From Planctomycetota bacterium (GTDB lineage: Bacteria > Planctomycetota > Phycisphaerae > UBA1845 > UTPLA1), in NCBI GenBank assembly GCA_016712275.1, contig JADJRI010000048.1, forward strand, positions 1 through 37,886: a stretch of DNA of 37,886 bases. The letters are read 5' to 3'. This document shows, one piece after another, positions 1 to 10,358 of the stretch. The translations under genes and the position numbers were made by a program. Positions within the stretch are counted from its first letter, which is position 1. Each line of letters starts with the position of its first letter. The notes under the pieces were generated by a model. It saw only the letters and a program-made list of their open reading frames with translations, was not told the DNA's origin and searched no databases.

Positions 1-146
1 TTCGATATGGGCGAGAATCTTGACCGGCGGGCGGCAATCCGGGATCGATAATCAGCAGGGCCTCGTCGCGCAGCCACACAACATAAGGCGTTTTCGCCGA
101 AATTCCGATCGACAACCGTGGTGATGTGTATTTTCTGTGAAGCCAT
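1..146 (-). CDS. MBL-fold metallo-hydrolase, N-terminal part only (runs off the window, frameshifted)
   Basis: The ATG at 146 overlaps the TAA stop of the upstream PQQ gene in the arrangement TAATG, which suggests translational coupling. The translation begins MASQKIHITTVV, then FGENA, and after a one-base shift at the AA pair 85-86 continues YVVWLRDEALLIIDPGLPP. A second shift near the GGG at 29-31 gives VKILAHIE. The order 'GENxYVVW' then 'IIDPGLPP' is typical of the first strands of glyoxalase-II-like metallo-beta-lactamase-fold hydrolases. The HxHxDH zinc motif, which would follow shortly, lies outside the window, so the metal site and substrate cannot be checked. The family call rests on this N-terminal pattern alone. 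Both shifts can be repaired by shortening a homopolymer by one base. Confidence 0.6.
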   Translation of the reverse strand, partial: MASQKIHITTVVDRNFGENALCCVAARRGPADYRSRIAARRSRFSPIS

Positions 147-3100
147 TATTCGGCAACGTATCCGATGATTCGCGGTCCGTCGAGAACGATGATCGATTTG
201 TCCCTGACAAACAGGCCGCCAAACGACTCCATCGGTTCTGTCATGAGCGGTCCTCCGCGCCCGACAGGCAATTGCTTGCCATCGGCCAGTGCGTGTCGGG
301 TGATTCGATAAGAGGTCGATCGATCGGATACATCATTCGCGGGCTGGGACGCAGCGCGCTCGCGCGGCGTGATCATGACAATGGAATCCCCGGTTACGAT
401 GGGAGACTGCCAGCGCATGCTGACACTGTCGTGGTTTCGCCAAAGCAACCGGCCATCGGCATCGAATGCAGATAACTCATCGCGAGGCTCCAATGGTGCG
501 GCCATCGGTCGACCGTCCAAAGGCCGTCGCGGTCATCCTTGCCGATGGGAACCGATCGCCAGAGCAGCCGGCCGGTGACATCGTCGCGCTTGATGATACG
601 CCGCGCATCATCGCTGAGGATGAATCCTCCCTCATCGTGAAGAAATGTGGAAACGAGAAAATGACGCGGCGTGGCAATGCTCCATTCGATCTTCAAGCTG
701 GCCGGATCGATGCGCATAATGCTCTTGGCCATGATGACGAGGAGGCCATTGTCTGCCGAGGGATAGAGCAATTGAATGGGCCTGCTGTCTTCGCAGCTGA
801 GTTCGCCGCGCGACTGGCCGGTTGCCGCATCGAGGAAATGAATGACATTGTTTCGGCCGCGCCACTTCGCGCAATAGACGAATTGCCCGTCTGCAGCGAG
901 GTGGCTGGCAGTTCCGCCTTCAATTTCGCGCCGCCACTGAAGCGTTCCTGTCGATGCATTGATGCAGACAACATCGCCACGATCGGATGAGGAAATGATT
1001 CGACCGGCGATGGCCACGTGGTCGGTCCAAGTTTCCAGTTCCTCGGGATCGGCCATCGGGTCTTCATCGTCATTCGCGCCGAACTGCCAGGCTTTCTGGC
1101 CGGTGGCGCGCTTCAGGGCAAAAAGACTGTGTGCGCCGGCAAATCGAATGCGCTCGCTATCGGAGCCAAGGAGTATTGGCAAGGTTGGGCAGGTCGCGGC
1201 CTGCTCCCAGAGAGGGCGACCCGTCGTTGCATTTCTCCTTCGATTTTGGAATCAGCATGGGTCAGGAGCAGATCACGAGCCCTTGATCGATTGCAGTTCC
1301 ATCGGGCTAAGCATCGCGACGCGCTGTGCAAACACACAGCGATAGGCCGGAACGAGCGGACCCTGCGGTGACGCGGCGCGGCCGACATTTTCAGGCAGTC
1401 GTGTTGTCAGCGATGTCAGAAGCTCGCCAAAGCCAATCTGCCCCGTCTCACTATCGAATCGCAAATCCGGATAGTCGCGCAATCCGCGCGCCAACCATCG
1501 CACGGCATCAGCCAGGCTATTTTGTGCCGTCAGCGTCTGCGACATCAGCCGAACCGCCTCAGCGCGATGGGACCAGCCGGAGCGCGAGAGACACAGTCTG
1601 AGTGAAGCGACCGCACTGTTCGGATTTCCGTCGCGAATCGCGCGGCGCGCAAAGAGGAGATGTGCCTCGCCCGCCGCAATGCTATTGGGAAACTCTCGGG
1701 CTACTGTCGCCGCACTCTTGGCATCCTGCAATTGTCGGGCGGCTTGAAGCCGATCGACGGCTGCCGCTTCGACTTTTGAATACGATGCGCGACCGTGGAG
1801 TTCGATGATGGAATCAATCCACTCTTCGGCAAGAAGATAGAGCGAAGATTCCTGTTCGATGCCGAACGGTTCGCTGTCGGTGAATCTGGGCATCCAGTCG
1901 CGCGGGACGGGCAGCCGAAGCGCGCGCAATTCCGAGCTCTCAACTAAGTGCTGATAGGAAGCGATGGCATGCTGTGCGTCATTGTTCTGCAAATAAAGTC
2001 GCCCGGCGATCAGCCGATGGACCGCCCTGCACTCGGCGTCGGGGGCGATTTTTCCGGCCAGGTTTATGGTTTCAATGAACGTTTTTGTGCGCGCCGGCGC
2101 CGTCAACGTCGTTTCCGATTGTAGTGCCATAACTGAGGCACTGCTCATGAGTTCCTCGGTGATTCGAAGCACCTTCAAGAACAGCCCCCGCCGTCGGGGA
2201 ATGTCGAAGGTCGAATGAGCCGTCTCGGCGCGCACTGCGTCCTTCACGGCGTTGATTCCGCGGGCATCGTCGCCCGTTTCAAAGGCCAGCTCGGCGATGG
2301 CCAGGGCGGCGTCCGCGTTGGTGGAGTCATTCTGAAATCGGGCGGTCAAGCGTGCAAAAGCCTCGTCGCGCGCAAGCAGTCCGGCAATGCTTCCCGAGCC
2401 CGCGACGACAATCTGATCGTTGAGCGGAAGCAGGTTGCCCGCATTCTCGATTCTCCATCGCTGAACCGTCGCGGGGCCGCCGTCGAGCGGATAGCGCAAG
2501 AGCGCGGCCGCCGTCGGCACGAGAAGTCCCTCGGAAACGATGGCGCCGCGGCCGAACGGCTTGCCGGTTTCGGCGAGGGGCCTTTGCCAGGCCAGCTCGC
2601 CAGTGCCCAGATTATGGCACACCAATTGCGCGGCTGCATAAAGCTTGTCGCTCTTAATGCCCAGGATCGAATCGGGATTGAAGAGTCGGTCCATGTCGGT
2701 GCGCCGAATGATGCGGCCGTCGACCTGATCGAGAATGAGAAGTTGATCGAGATCCATCGGAGCACAGACAATCGCGCTCTGCCAAATCATCGTCGGCTGA
2801 TATTGCCATGGCCGCAGGGGCTGGCCGAATCGGGTGGGCCAGGCGGCTTCGGATTCGTTTGCATAGCGCGATGGATACGTGACCAACCATTCGACACGCC
2901 CGGTGAACGCATTGACGGCGGCGATGGTACCGAGATTGGTGTGAATGAAAATGCGGTCGCCGTCGGCTGCGGGCAGCGAGCGCGTGGGGTGGGTAAATCC
3001 ATAGCTGCCGGTGGCGGCTTCGCCGACGTGAGTTGACCAAACAAGCTTTCCGTTGACGGGTTCGAAGCACAGAAGAAGACAGGCCTCGAAGCCAAAACCC

Positions 3101-4446
3101 TTTCGCTTTCGAATGACAGTGTACAAGAAGCCATTGTGGGCAATCGGCGCGCCGTCGAGCGATAGCTCTTCAAATCGGGTGGCCAGTCCGGCCAGTTCGT
3201 TCTTCCAGATGAGCTTGCCGGTCGCCCCATCGAGGCAGGCGAGAACGGAAACGCGTCTGGAGGCGTCGTCGTCGCTGTGGGTCGCCTCGCGCTGAAGGGG
3301 CGCAATCACGTTTCCTTCGTGAAAGAGCAGCGTGTGCTGATCGGGGGGCTCATCCTCGCTGATCCACCCTAGGGGCTGTTGCGGCGGACCGGCAAGATCA
3401 AACCGCCACACGGGTTTTTCCGGGCGGGAAGGGTCGATGGCCCAGACATTTCTGCCGTTGGAGATGAAGACCCGGCCATTGCCAAAGACAGGCGACAGGG
3501 TGAGAAGGCGGCCGCTCTCGACGGCGCGAAGCGCCATGTTCGTTTCGGTCGCATCGCCCGACTTGAAAAACAAATCCGCGTTCGACTCCGAAGTGTCATA
3601 TAATTGGCATCGCCACAGCATGGCCTCGGCGGAGATGCTGGATTGAAACGCGCCGTGTCGTTCCGCGCCGCCGCAAAAGGCGGCGGGCGCTTCGCGTTCT
3701 TTCGATGACGGAGGACTGGGCGATGAAGGATCGATTTCGTCGAGCAATTCCTTTAGCAAAGCGCTGATCGGCTGATCCCGGCCCGCCCATTGAATGTGTT
3801 GATCGCGGGCGTCGTTTTTTTTCAATTCCAGGAGCAAGTCGCGCAGCGGCGCCGCGTTTCCACTCCATGCCTCGGCCATAACCGACTTGGCGCGCCACTC
3901 GATGCCATGGACATGCCTATCCGGATGATGAGCGATCAGTTCTTCGTAGCGATTGCGCGCCGAGCGAAAATCGCCGGCTTCGATGGCCAGCTCTCCCGCC
4001 CGATTGAGCGCAGCCGCGCCGGCGGCCGTGCAAAAATATGTTTCGGCAACATCGAGCAGCCTGCGAATATCGCGCCGCGATTCGGCCTCCTCGAATGCTG
4101 TGCGCGCCGCTTTCTCGTATGCCAGGCGGTAAGCGTTCAATCCATCCGCCGGCCACGTGGCAATTTCGGCATGGACAAATCGCGCAATCCCGATGTAGCG
4201 TCCCCGCTCCAGGCGAATGACGTGATCGCCGAATTTTTCGATGATTTGCTGCATCGCATTCGCGGCGGCAGGCCAATTGGGGCGGGCGACCTGCTCGCGG
4301 GCCTTTCGAAGGGCCTCTTCAGCTTCGAAACTTGTATTGACGAACGAAGAATCTTGAATCGCCGCCGTATCGGCGGGTTCGGTGGCGGGCGTCTGGGCAA
4401 AGAGCAGCAAAAGGGCAGCCGGCAAATATGAAACAGAAGCGATCAT
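146..4446 (-). CDS. Large secreted PQQ-like beta-propeller / TPR protein (interrupted by three apparent frameshifts)
   Basis: The reading frame is open from the ATG at 4446 to a TGA at 1273, then continues in shifted frames to TAA at 146, about 1,430 residues in all. The N-terminus is a hydrophobic signal segment (YLPAALLLLFAQTPA), so export is expected. Residues about 40-260 and 730-1010 are helical and TPR-like. Two sets of PQQ-type propeller repeats follow each helical part, with motifs such as DGATGKLIWKNEL, PVNGKLVWS, NASTGTLQWRREI and DVTGRLLWRS. Such proteins are BamB-like propellers or cell-surface scaffolds in planctomycetes; no enzyme motif was seen. The three breaks are at 1280-1282 (CCC, restored by CC), 1232-1234 (TTT, restored by TTTT) and 519-521 (AAA, restored by AAAA). 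Each restores continuous propeller sequence. An AAGGTTG Shine-Dalgarno-like sequence precedes the start. The downstream MBL-fold gene overlaps the stop codon. Confidence 0.75.
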
Positions 4447-4545
4447 GAATCAACCTTGGCGGAGGGCATCGCCTTTCTGGAGATGGCCATGGAAAGGGCA
4501 TGCTGAAAGCGTGCGAATCAGCCTTGGTGATTTCCCTTTCCATTC

Positions 4546-5151
4546 TCAGTCATCATCGTCTTCATCCTGACGCTTTTCTCGATCGGCCTCTTCCTGCCGC
4601 TCTTTTTCGTCGTCCTCTTCAAATCGACCCTTGCCGCGAGCCTCGAACCATGCGATCAACTCCTTGACCGATGACTTGGCCATGTCATCGTCGTCCGTCC
4701 GGGAGGCGGCGCTTTTGGTGACAATCTGCACTTGATCGAGCGTTCTGCCATCCGAAGACATCGTGTAGAGAACCACCGTGTAGGAATAGTTACCCAGGAT
4801 GTCTCCCATCGCGCCGGGTTTGTGATACCACATCACCCTGGAATCGATGTTGACGACCGGCTCGCCGGTCTTCTTAAAGAGCGGCTCGTCGCCGACAGTG
4901 AGTTGATTGATCAGCTCGATTCGCAGCGATTTCATGAAATCGGTGGAAACGAGCGGCTGGACTTCACTTGTCGAAGGCGAAGCCGTGACCGCTTCAAACC
5001 CCTTGTAGGATTCGCGGGAGCCATTCGGAACGGTGTTGGACTTCGAAGTAGCGCCCTGCGCTTCTTTCAGCATGCGCTTGGCGGCGGTCATGCAACCGAA
5101 ATTGCCGATGGCCAGGCATGATAGGGAGAAAAGAATAAGTGTTCGCCGCAT
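4546..5151 (-). CDS. Probable secreted lipoprotein with a highly acidic/basic charged tail, unknown function
   Basis: This is a 201-residue protein beginning MRRTLILFSLSCLAIG followed by NFGC. The basic start, hydrophobic core and cysteine at about residue 20 suggest a lipoprotein signal, although the lipobox (NFGC) is not the classical L-A-G-C. The middle (about residues 70-160) is beta-rich with no family I recognise. The last 30 residues are almost entirely E, D, K, R and Q, ending in four aspartates, so they form a disordered or coiled charged tail. AGGACG lies about 9 bases before the ATG. It sits 99 bases upstream of the PQQ/TPR gene on the same strand and could be co-transcribed with it. 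I do not assign a function. Confidence 0.7.
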   Translation of the reverse strand: MRRTLILFSLSCLAIGNFGCMTAAKRMLKEAQGATSKSNTVPNGSRESYKGFEAVTASPSTSEVQPLVSTDFMKSLRIELINQLTVGDEPLFKKTGEPVVNIDSRVMWYHKPGAMGDILGNYSYTVVLYTMSSDGRTLDQVQIVTKSAASRTDDDDMAKSSVKELIAWFEARGKGRFEEDDEKERQEEADREKRQDEDDDD

Positions 5152-5692
5152 GATGGGTCGTCCTAGAAATAGTCCCGATCATTCGATTATCGGTTAAGTC
5201 AGGCGTTGATCGCAATAGTGTGGTAGTTGGTTGAACCCTTGGTTCAACGCAGCAAAAAGACGCCGAAGAAGCCTACGGAAATTGGATTCGGCCGCGGCAG
5301 GGACGGCGTAGGGTACGCTTCTCATCAGCTCATACGCCAAAGTCCGACTCTCACAATTCGACTTCGCGACAGCCAGTTGCCGACCAAACTCGGATTGCAT
5401 TTGCGCCCTTGCAGGGGCAACCATGTCCGGGCTAAAGCACCCGGCATACACATTGTCGAATTGAGCTCGCCCAAGCTCAACTACCCCATGTTCTTTCAGT
5501 TTGCGCCGCATGGAATCCATCCCGGAAATGCAGAATCCTCTTCCAGTGTCCGCTGGATTCCGGAAAAAGCACAACAATCATGAACTACCCATGCGTTCAA
5601 TAAACGCACGGGAGTTCAGGATTGTCTGGAATCGACGAATGAGTGACACCCCGACGTCGCAAACGGCGCCGACAGATGCAAAGTGCGGAATC
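5152..5692. other. 541-bp stretch without a convincing gene
   Basis: No reading frame here has coding character I trust; the longest, on the minus strand, shows no recognisable motif and its residue order looks random. Two short perfect hairpins are present: GTTGAACC-CTT-GGTTCAAC at 5230-5248 (8-bp stem) and TGCGTT-CAATA-AACGCA at 5592-5608 (6-bp stem). Neither has a T tract. The first lies upstream of the lipoprotein gene and the second close to the stop of the LolA-like gene (5693), where it may help end transcription of that gene. Confidence 0.5.
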
Positions 5693-6448
5693 TCAGCTGC
5701 CCTTGGCGGCATCGGTCTTGGTTGTGTCAGTCACTTCAACGCCCGGCGGCGGCGTGAATTTGAATTGTTCCGCGGGAATGCTGATGTTTGTCTTGATGTC
5801 GGACATGGTGGTGGTGCCGGTGGCCTTGCCCTTGGCGTCGTAGTTGGTCGTCTTGAGCGTGATGCCCGTTTCCTTGTCGTAGCATGCCACCATCTTGCCG
5901 ACGTAGGCTCTCATCTGTTCGTCCTTCGGGGTCATTTCGAGAACCCAGCAGGGCTTGCCGTCCACGGTTTCGTCCGGCAGCACCTTGAAGGCAAACTGCT
6001 TTTCCTGCTCCTTGAAGAGCTTCAACTGGTCGAACGGATCCGTATTGGTGGAGGGATCGAACTTGCTCTTCGTGGCCTGCTTGACGCCGTTGCTCTCGGA
6101 ATAGGAATAGACAAAATCGCCGTCATAAATGGAGAGCGACTTCGAGTCGGTTTTCGTTTCGTTGTCCTGCATCTTCATGACCATTTTTGTGGTCATCTCA
6201 ACGCGATAGAGAATCTTGGCGTCCTTCTTTACATAAGCGATCGTCGCATCGGCCTGAGTCTTGTTCGAGAAGTTGGGATCGTTGGTCTCCGAAACCATCT
6301 TCATCTTGTAGGAAAAGGAAGTGAGTTTCACGATCTTGTCATGAATGCCCTTCTGCACATCGGCCAGTGCATCAGCTTTAGCTGTGCCGGCCGATACGAT
6401 AAGCAGGGCCACTGCCAGCGCCGCGATTCCGGAGATTTTCTTGAACAT
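5693..6448 (-). CDS. Secreted LolA-like protein (outer-membrane lipoprotein carrier-like fold)
   Basis: The protein has 251 residues. It begins with a clear signal peptide (MFKKISGIAALAVALLIVSAGTAKA), so it is exported to the periplasm. The rest is a run of amphipathic beta strands with motifs such as KMKMVSETND, AKILYRVEMTTKMV, SLSIYDGDFVYSYS and GKPCWVLEMTPKDE, ending in PAEQFKFTPPPGVEV. This pattern ('...Y.g..vw.y......fDp...f...P.gv.v') matches the half-barrel LolA/LppX-type proteins that are numerous in planctomycetes and bind lipids or sense the envelope. The true LolA of lipoprotein sorting usually sits with LolB/LolCDE, which are absent here, so I call it LolA-like only. AAAGGA lies upstream of the ATG. 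It is divergent from the ECF sigma gene, sharing a 225-bp upstream region. Confidence 0.72.
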   Translation of the reverse strand: MFKKISGIAALAVALLIVSAGTAKADALADVQKGIHDKIVKLTSFSYKMKMVSETNDPNFSNKTQADATIAYVKKDAKILYRVEMTTKMVMKMQDNETKTDSKSLSIYDGDFVYSYSESNGVKQATKSKFDPSTNTDPFDQLKLFKEQEKQFAFKVLPDETVDGKPCWVLEMTPKDEQMRAYVGKMVACYDKETGITLKTTNYDAKGKATGTTTMSDIKTNISIPAEQFKFTPPPGVEVTDTTKTDAAKGS

Positions 6449-6600
6449 TCTTGAGTCCTTTCATTTCGATGGTGTGGTTCAGGGCATAGGGGACCGCCCC
6501 ACTTCCCTAAACGAAATCCGCATCCAAAGTCCTTAACTGGTCAGACAGTCCGACTTTCGGTGCTAAACTTGAAACCGGCGGCATCCTAACCGCAGGAAGC

Positions 6601-6628
6601 CCTGTTTTGAATGGCATTTCAAAACAGG
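6601..6628. repeat. 11-bp perfect inverted repeat, likely operator
   Basis: The arms CCTGTTTTGAA (6601-6611) and TTCAAAACAGG (6618-6628) are perfect reverse complements separated by six bases (TGGCAT). The repeat covers the putative -35 box and most of the spacer of the promoter at 6607-6635. That placement is what one expects for a repressor or dimeric regulator site. It lies 45 bases before the ECF sigma start codon. Confidence 0.6.
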
Positions 6629-6635
6629 TTACAAT
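6607..6635 (+). promoter_or_regulatory. Sigma-70-type promoter for the ECF sigma gene
   Basis: TTGAAT (6607-6612) and TACAAT (6630-6635) are separated by 17 bases, close to the TTGACA/TATAAT consensus. Transcription would start near 6642, giving a leader of about 30 bases before the ATG at 6674. The promoter is embedded in the 11-bp inverted repeat, so it is probably controlled. Confidence 0.55.
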
Positions 6636-6673
6636 CTCAATCGGCCCGTCCCATCTGCCGGAAAGGTGAAACC

Positions 6674-7240
6674 ATGACACCAAACGACCCCAACGAGGCT
6701 ACCCGTGCATTGGAGCAAATGGGCGAAGGCGATCAGGCCGCGGCCGAACGGCTGTTACCCATGGTCTATTCAGAACTTCGGGCGCTGGCCGGTAGCTACT
6801 TCAGAGGACAACCGGCCGACCACACCCTTCAGCCGACGGCGCTGGTTCACGAAGCCTTTGTTCGCTTGATCGGCCAGACCTCGGTCCAGTGGAAGAGCCG
6901 GGCACATTTCATGGCTGTCGCGGCCACGGCGATGCGGCACATTTTGACGGATCATGCCCGCCGCACAAATGCTGTGAAACGCGGCGGAAATCAACATCGC
7001 GTCGAATTGACGGACGCGGTCGCGCTGACGCCGGCCGGCCAAATCGATCTCGTTTCGCTGGAGGAAGCGTTAAACAAACTGGCATCTTTCGACGAGCGCA
7101 AACACCGCATCGTTGAGCTTCGGTTCTTCGGCGGCTTGTCGGTGGATGAGGCGGCGGAGGTGCTGTCAGTATCAAAGTCGACGGTCGAATCAGATTGGCG
7201 GGCCGCCCGGGCCTGGCTGGGCGTGGAGTTGAGCAAGTAA
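6674..7240 (+). CDS. ECF-type RNA polymerase sigma factor (planctomycete-expanded subfamily)
   Basis: The protein has 188 residues. Sigma region 2 covers about residues 25-100 (motifs ALAGSYFRGQ, LQPTALVHEAFVRL, RAHFMAVAATAMRHILTDHAR). Region 4 covers about 125-185, with the helix-turn-helix segment GGLSVDEAAEVLSVSKSTVESDWRAA split over two helices. The LVHEAFVRL and ILTDHARR sequences are typical of the ECF group that is greatly expanded in planctomycetes and acidobacteria and often lies beside a Ser/Thr kinase instead of an anti-sigma factor. GAAAGGTG about 6-13 bases before the ATG supports this start over the upstream start at 6611. The kinase gene starts 107 bases downstream on the same strand, so the kinase may control this sigma factor (inference). 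No anti-sigma gene is present. Confidence 0.9.
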   Translation: MTPNDPNEATRALEQMGEGDQAAAERLLPMVYSELRALAGSYFRGQPADHTLQPTALVHEAFVRLIGQTSVQWKSRAHFMAVAATAMRHILTDHARRTNAVKRGGNQHRVELTDAVALTPAGQIDLVSLEEALNKLASFDERKHRIVELRFFGGLSVDEAAEVLSVSKSTVESDWRAARAWLGVELSK

Positions 7241-7347
7241 CCATCCGGATGCATCGAACTCGCTGAAAAAAATCCGCCTTCGCAAACAACGACAGAGACC
7301 GTTCGCCGGGGACCTCATTTGCCCGGCGAGAAACCAAGAGAGTCATC

Positions 7348-10300
7348 ATGGACTCGCAGCAATTCTATCGCGTGATGAGCTTGTTTCAGGAGGCATGCCA
7401 CCTGGAAGGCGCCGAACGCGCGGCATTCTTGGATCAAAACTGCGCCGGCGATGAAAAGCTGCGCGGCGAAGTCGAAGCCATGCTTGAGGTGGACGCTAAT
7501 CCGGTTCAGCCTGTGGATATTGCGGGCGCCGGGGCACACCTGCTGGCCGCTCATATCGCCGAAGAGGATTCGCGGACCAGGCAACGGATGGTCGAAGAGC
7601 CGACCGGCAACTTGTTCCCCTTGCGAATGACCTGTTCGCCGGACAATATCGAATCATTCGACAAATCGGTGAAGGGGGCATGGGCACCGTTTACGAAGCC
7701 GAACAGACGCGGCCCAAACGCATCGTCGCGCTCAAGCTCATTCGGCAGGGCGCGCAGTCCTCCGGCGCGCTGCGCCGATTCGAGCATGAAGCCCACATTC
7801 TAGGCAGGCTGCAGCATCCGGGCATTGCACAAATCTATGAAGCCGGTTTCGACGAGGGGCCGCGCGAGCGTCAGGCGTATATTGCAATGGAATTCGTGCC
7901 GGGGCGCACGCTCATCGAGTATTCCAATGCCAATTCACTGACACCGTCACAGCGGTTGGAATTGATGATCAAGGTCTGCGATGCGCTGCAACACGCCCAT
8001 CAGCGCGGCGTGATCCACCGGGATCTGAAACCGGGCAACATCCTGGTGGTCGGAGAAGAATCCGAGAGTACATCGAATCACGGGTCCCGTTCTTCGCACG
8101 ATCATTCTGTTTCCCGACTCCACGGCCCCGCGCCGAAAATCCTCGACTTCGGCGTGGCGCGAACGCATGGCGACGAACAGGCGCTCACGACCATGCACAC
8201 CGTTTCGGGCCAGATCGTCGGCACACTGGCCTACATGAGCCCGGAGCAGGTGGGCGGCGATCCCGGCGACATTGATATTCGCTCCGACATTTACGCCATC
8301 GGCGTGATTCTCTATCAATTGCTGTCCGGCAGAATGCCTTACGACCTGCGGGCCAAATCGATCCCGGAAGCGGCCATGATGATCCGCGATCACGAGGCGC
8401 CGACCCTATCATCCATCGACACGAACTATCGCGGCGACATCGAGACAATCGTGGCGAAAGCCATGCAAAAGGATCGCGAGCGGCGCTACCAATCGGCCGC
8501 CGAACTGGCGGAGGACATTCGCCGTCACCTGGCGGGCGAACCCATCGGCGCAAAACGCGATTCGGCGCTGTATGTGCTGAAGAAGCAGTTGCGACGCTAT
8601 CGGCTGCTCGTCGCCGGCGTTGCGGTGGTCGCCATGATCGTGGTGATCTCATCGGTATGGCTAAGCATCATGTATCAGCGCCAGGGCCATCTGCTGAAAG
8701 AGGCCGAATTGCAGTATCGACGCGCGCTCGATGCGAGCAAGCTGGCCGCGCAACGTCTGGTAGAGTCCAATTTGCTGCGGGACAAAGAGCAGCGGGCGCG
8801 AAATCGTGCCGAGAAATCAGCGATTCGGGCGGAGAGCATCAATTCATTCCTTCAGGACATGATGGCGTCGGCCGACCCCGCCTGGCCCGCGGGGCCGAGC
8901 TGACGGTGCGTGAATTGCTGGACGATTCCGCCCGGAGAATGGATGCCGGCGCATTTGACGACCAGCCGGAAGTGGAGGCACAAACGCGGGTGACCATCGG
9001 CGAGTCTTATCGCCGATTGGGAAAATACACTGATGCCGAACAGCATTTTCGTCGCGCATTGGAAATCAATCGAAAACTGAGTCCCGGCGACGCGCTCTAC
9101 ACCGCGGATGCGCTGGCACAGTTGGCAGAGCTCGAACGCCTCACCGGCAGACTCAATGAGGCCGATCAACACGCCAGGGAAGTGCTGGACATGCTGGGGC
9201 GAATCGGCGGCGGCAGTCGCATTTACGGCGCGGCATTGAATGTGCGCGGCATGGTGGAGATGAATCGGGCGAATTTCCCTGAGGCGGAAACCCTGTTTAG
9301 GGAATGCATCGCGAGACTCACGGCGGTCCGGCGACCGGCACGTCGAGGTGGCAGGCATGATGCAGAATCTCGGCGTGCTCTATATGAGAATGGGACGGAC
9401 GGAAGACGCCCAATCGATGATTGAGAAATCCGTGGCGATATTCAGCGAGACTCTCGGCCCCGACCATCCGTATGTGGCCCTCGGCCTGAATAATCTCGGC
9501 GCGCTGGCCTTTGCCAGGCAGGACTTTGACACGGCCGATGAGTTTCTGCTGGAATCGATGCACATCACCGACAAGTACTATGGCGAAGAAACGCCGGAAA
9601 TGATCAACGCACTGGTCAATCGCGGCACTCTGCGGGATGCAAGGGGAGACAAGGTGACGGCTGAGGCGCTTTTCTGCAAGGCGCTCACGCTCCAGAAGAA
9701 AGTGCTGAAGCCACGACATCCCGACATTGCGGATGTCCTTTCGAAGCTGGGGTTGTTGCAACAAGAGCAGGGACGAATGGATGATGCGGAAGCGAATTAT
9801 CGTGAGTCGCTATCGATTCTAAAGGAGACTTTCGGGCCGAATCATCCCGAGGTTGCCGACCAATTGAGCAATCTCGCATCGATATTGGCCGATCGGGGCG
9901 ACGATGCCGAGTCAGAGAAAATGCAGCGCGAAGCGCTGCGCATTCGGCGTGAGAAGCTGCCGTCCGGTCACCGTGACATTTCGTCCAGCCTGGGCATGCT
10001 TGCGAGCCTTTTGATTCGACGGGAGGAATATAAAGAGGCGGAAGCGCTGATGCGCGAATGCCTGGAGATTCGCCGCGAGCAGATACCAAACCACTGGCTC
10101 TATGGCAGCGCGATGACAAAGCTCGCCATGGCGCTGGCCGGACAGGGGAAATTCGAAGAGGCCGAATCGGAAGCGCTCCGCGGCTGGCAGACCGTCGATG
10201 CCATGGCCTATGCACCGGCGCTGTACAAACAGGATGCCCTGCTGGTGCTGGTCACGCTTTACGATGAATGGGGAAAAACGAAAATTGCCGACCAATGGCG

Positions 10301-10358
10301 AGAAAAGCTGGATGAAATCAAATCAGCCGCCGCGGGTGATCACACGTCGGCGCCATAG
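7348..10358 (+). CDS. Receptor-like Ser/Thr protein kinase with TPR tail (interrupted by three apparent frameshifts)
   Basis: The ATG at 7348 follows AAGAGAG. Residues 1-90 are the short helical segment usual in planctomycete PknB-like kinases. The kinase domain has the glycine loop IGEGGMGTVY, the VALK lysine, VIHRDLKPGN (catalytic loop), KILDFG (metal-binding DFG) and YMSPEQ, so it should be active. One membrane segment (RLLVAGVAVVAMIVVISSVW) follows, then a coiled coil and many tetratricopeptide repeats with motifs such as HPYVALGLNNLGALA and HPEVADQLSNLASIL. Breaks occur at 7617-7620 (CCCC, restored by CCCCC), 8876-8879 (CCCC, restored by CCCCC, giving ADPRLARG) and 9325-9326 (GG, restored by G). 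After repair the protein is about 1,000 residues. The TPR part would face outside the cytoplasm if the usual topology holds. Its 3' end overlaps the convergent GT39 gene by 36 bases. Confidence 0.85.

Noticed and set aside
2215..3036. 273-residue plus-strand open frame inside the PQQ gene
   Set aside because: It is the antisense shadow of well-supported PQQ-repeat coding sequence and has no family motif.
5194..5577. 127-residue minus-strand open frame
   Set aside because: No motif, no ribosome-binding site, and residue order resembles translated non-coding DNA; the opposite strand is equally open.
7348..10358. Programmed ribosomal frameshifting as the reason for the split kinase gene
   Set aside because: Breaks in both directions at many unrelated genes and at short homopolymers without slippery heptamers or downstream structures fit sequence error better.
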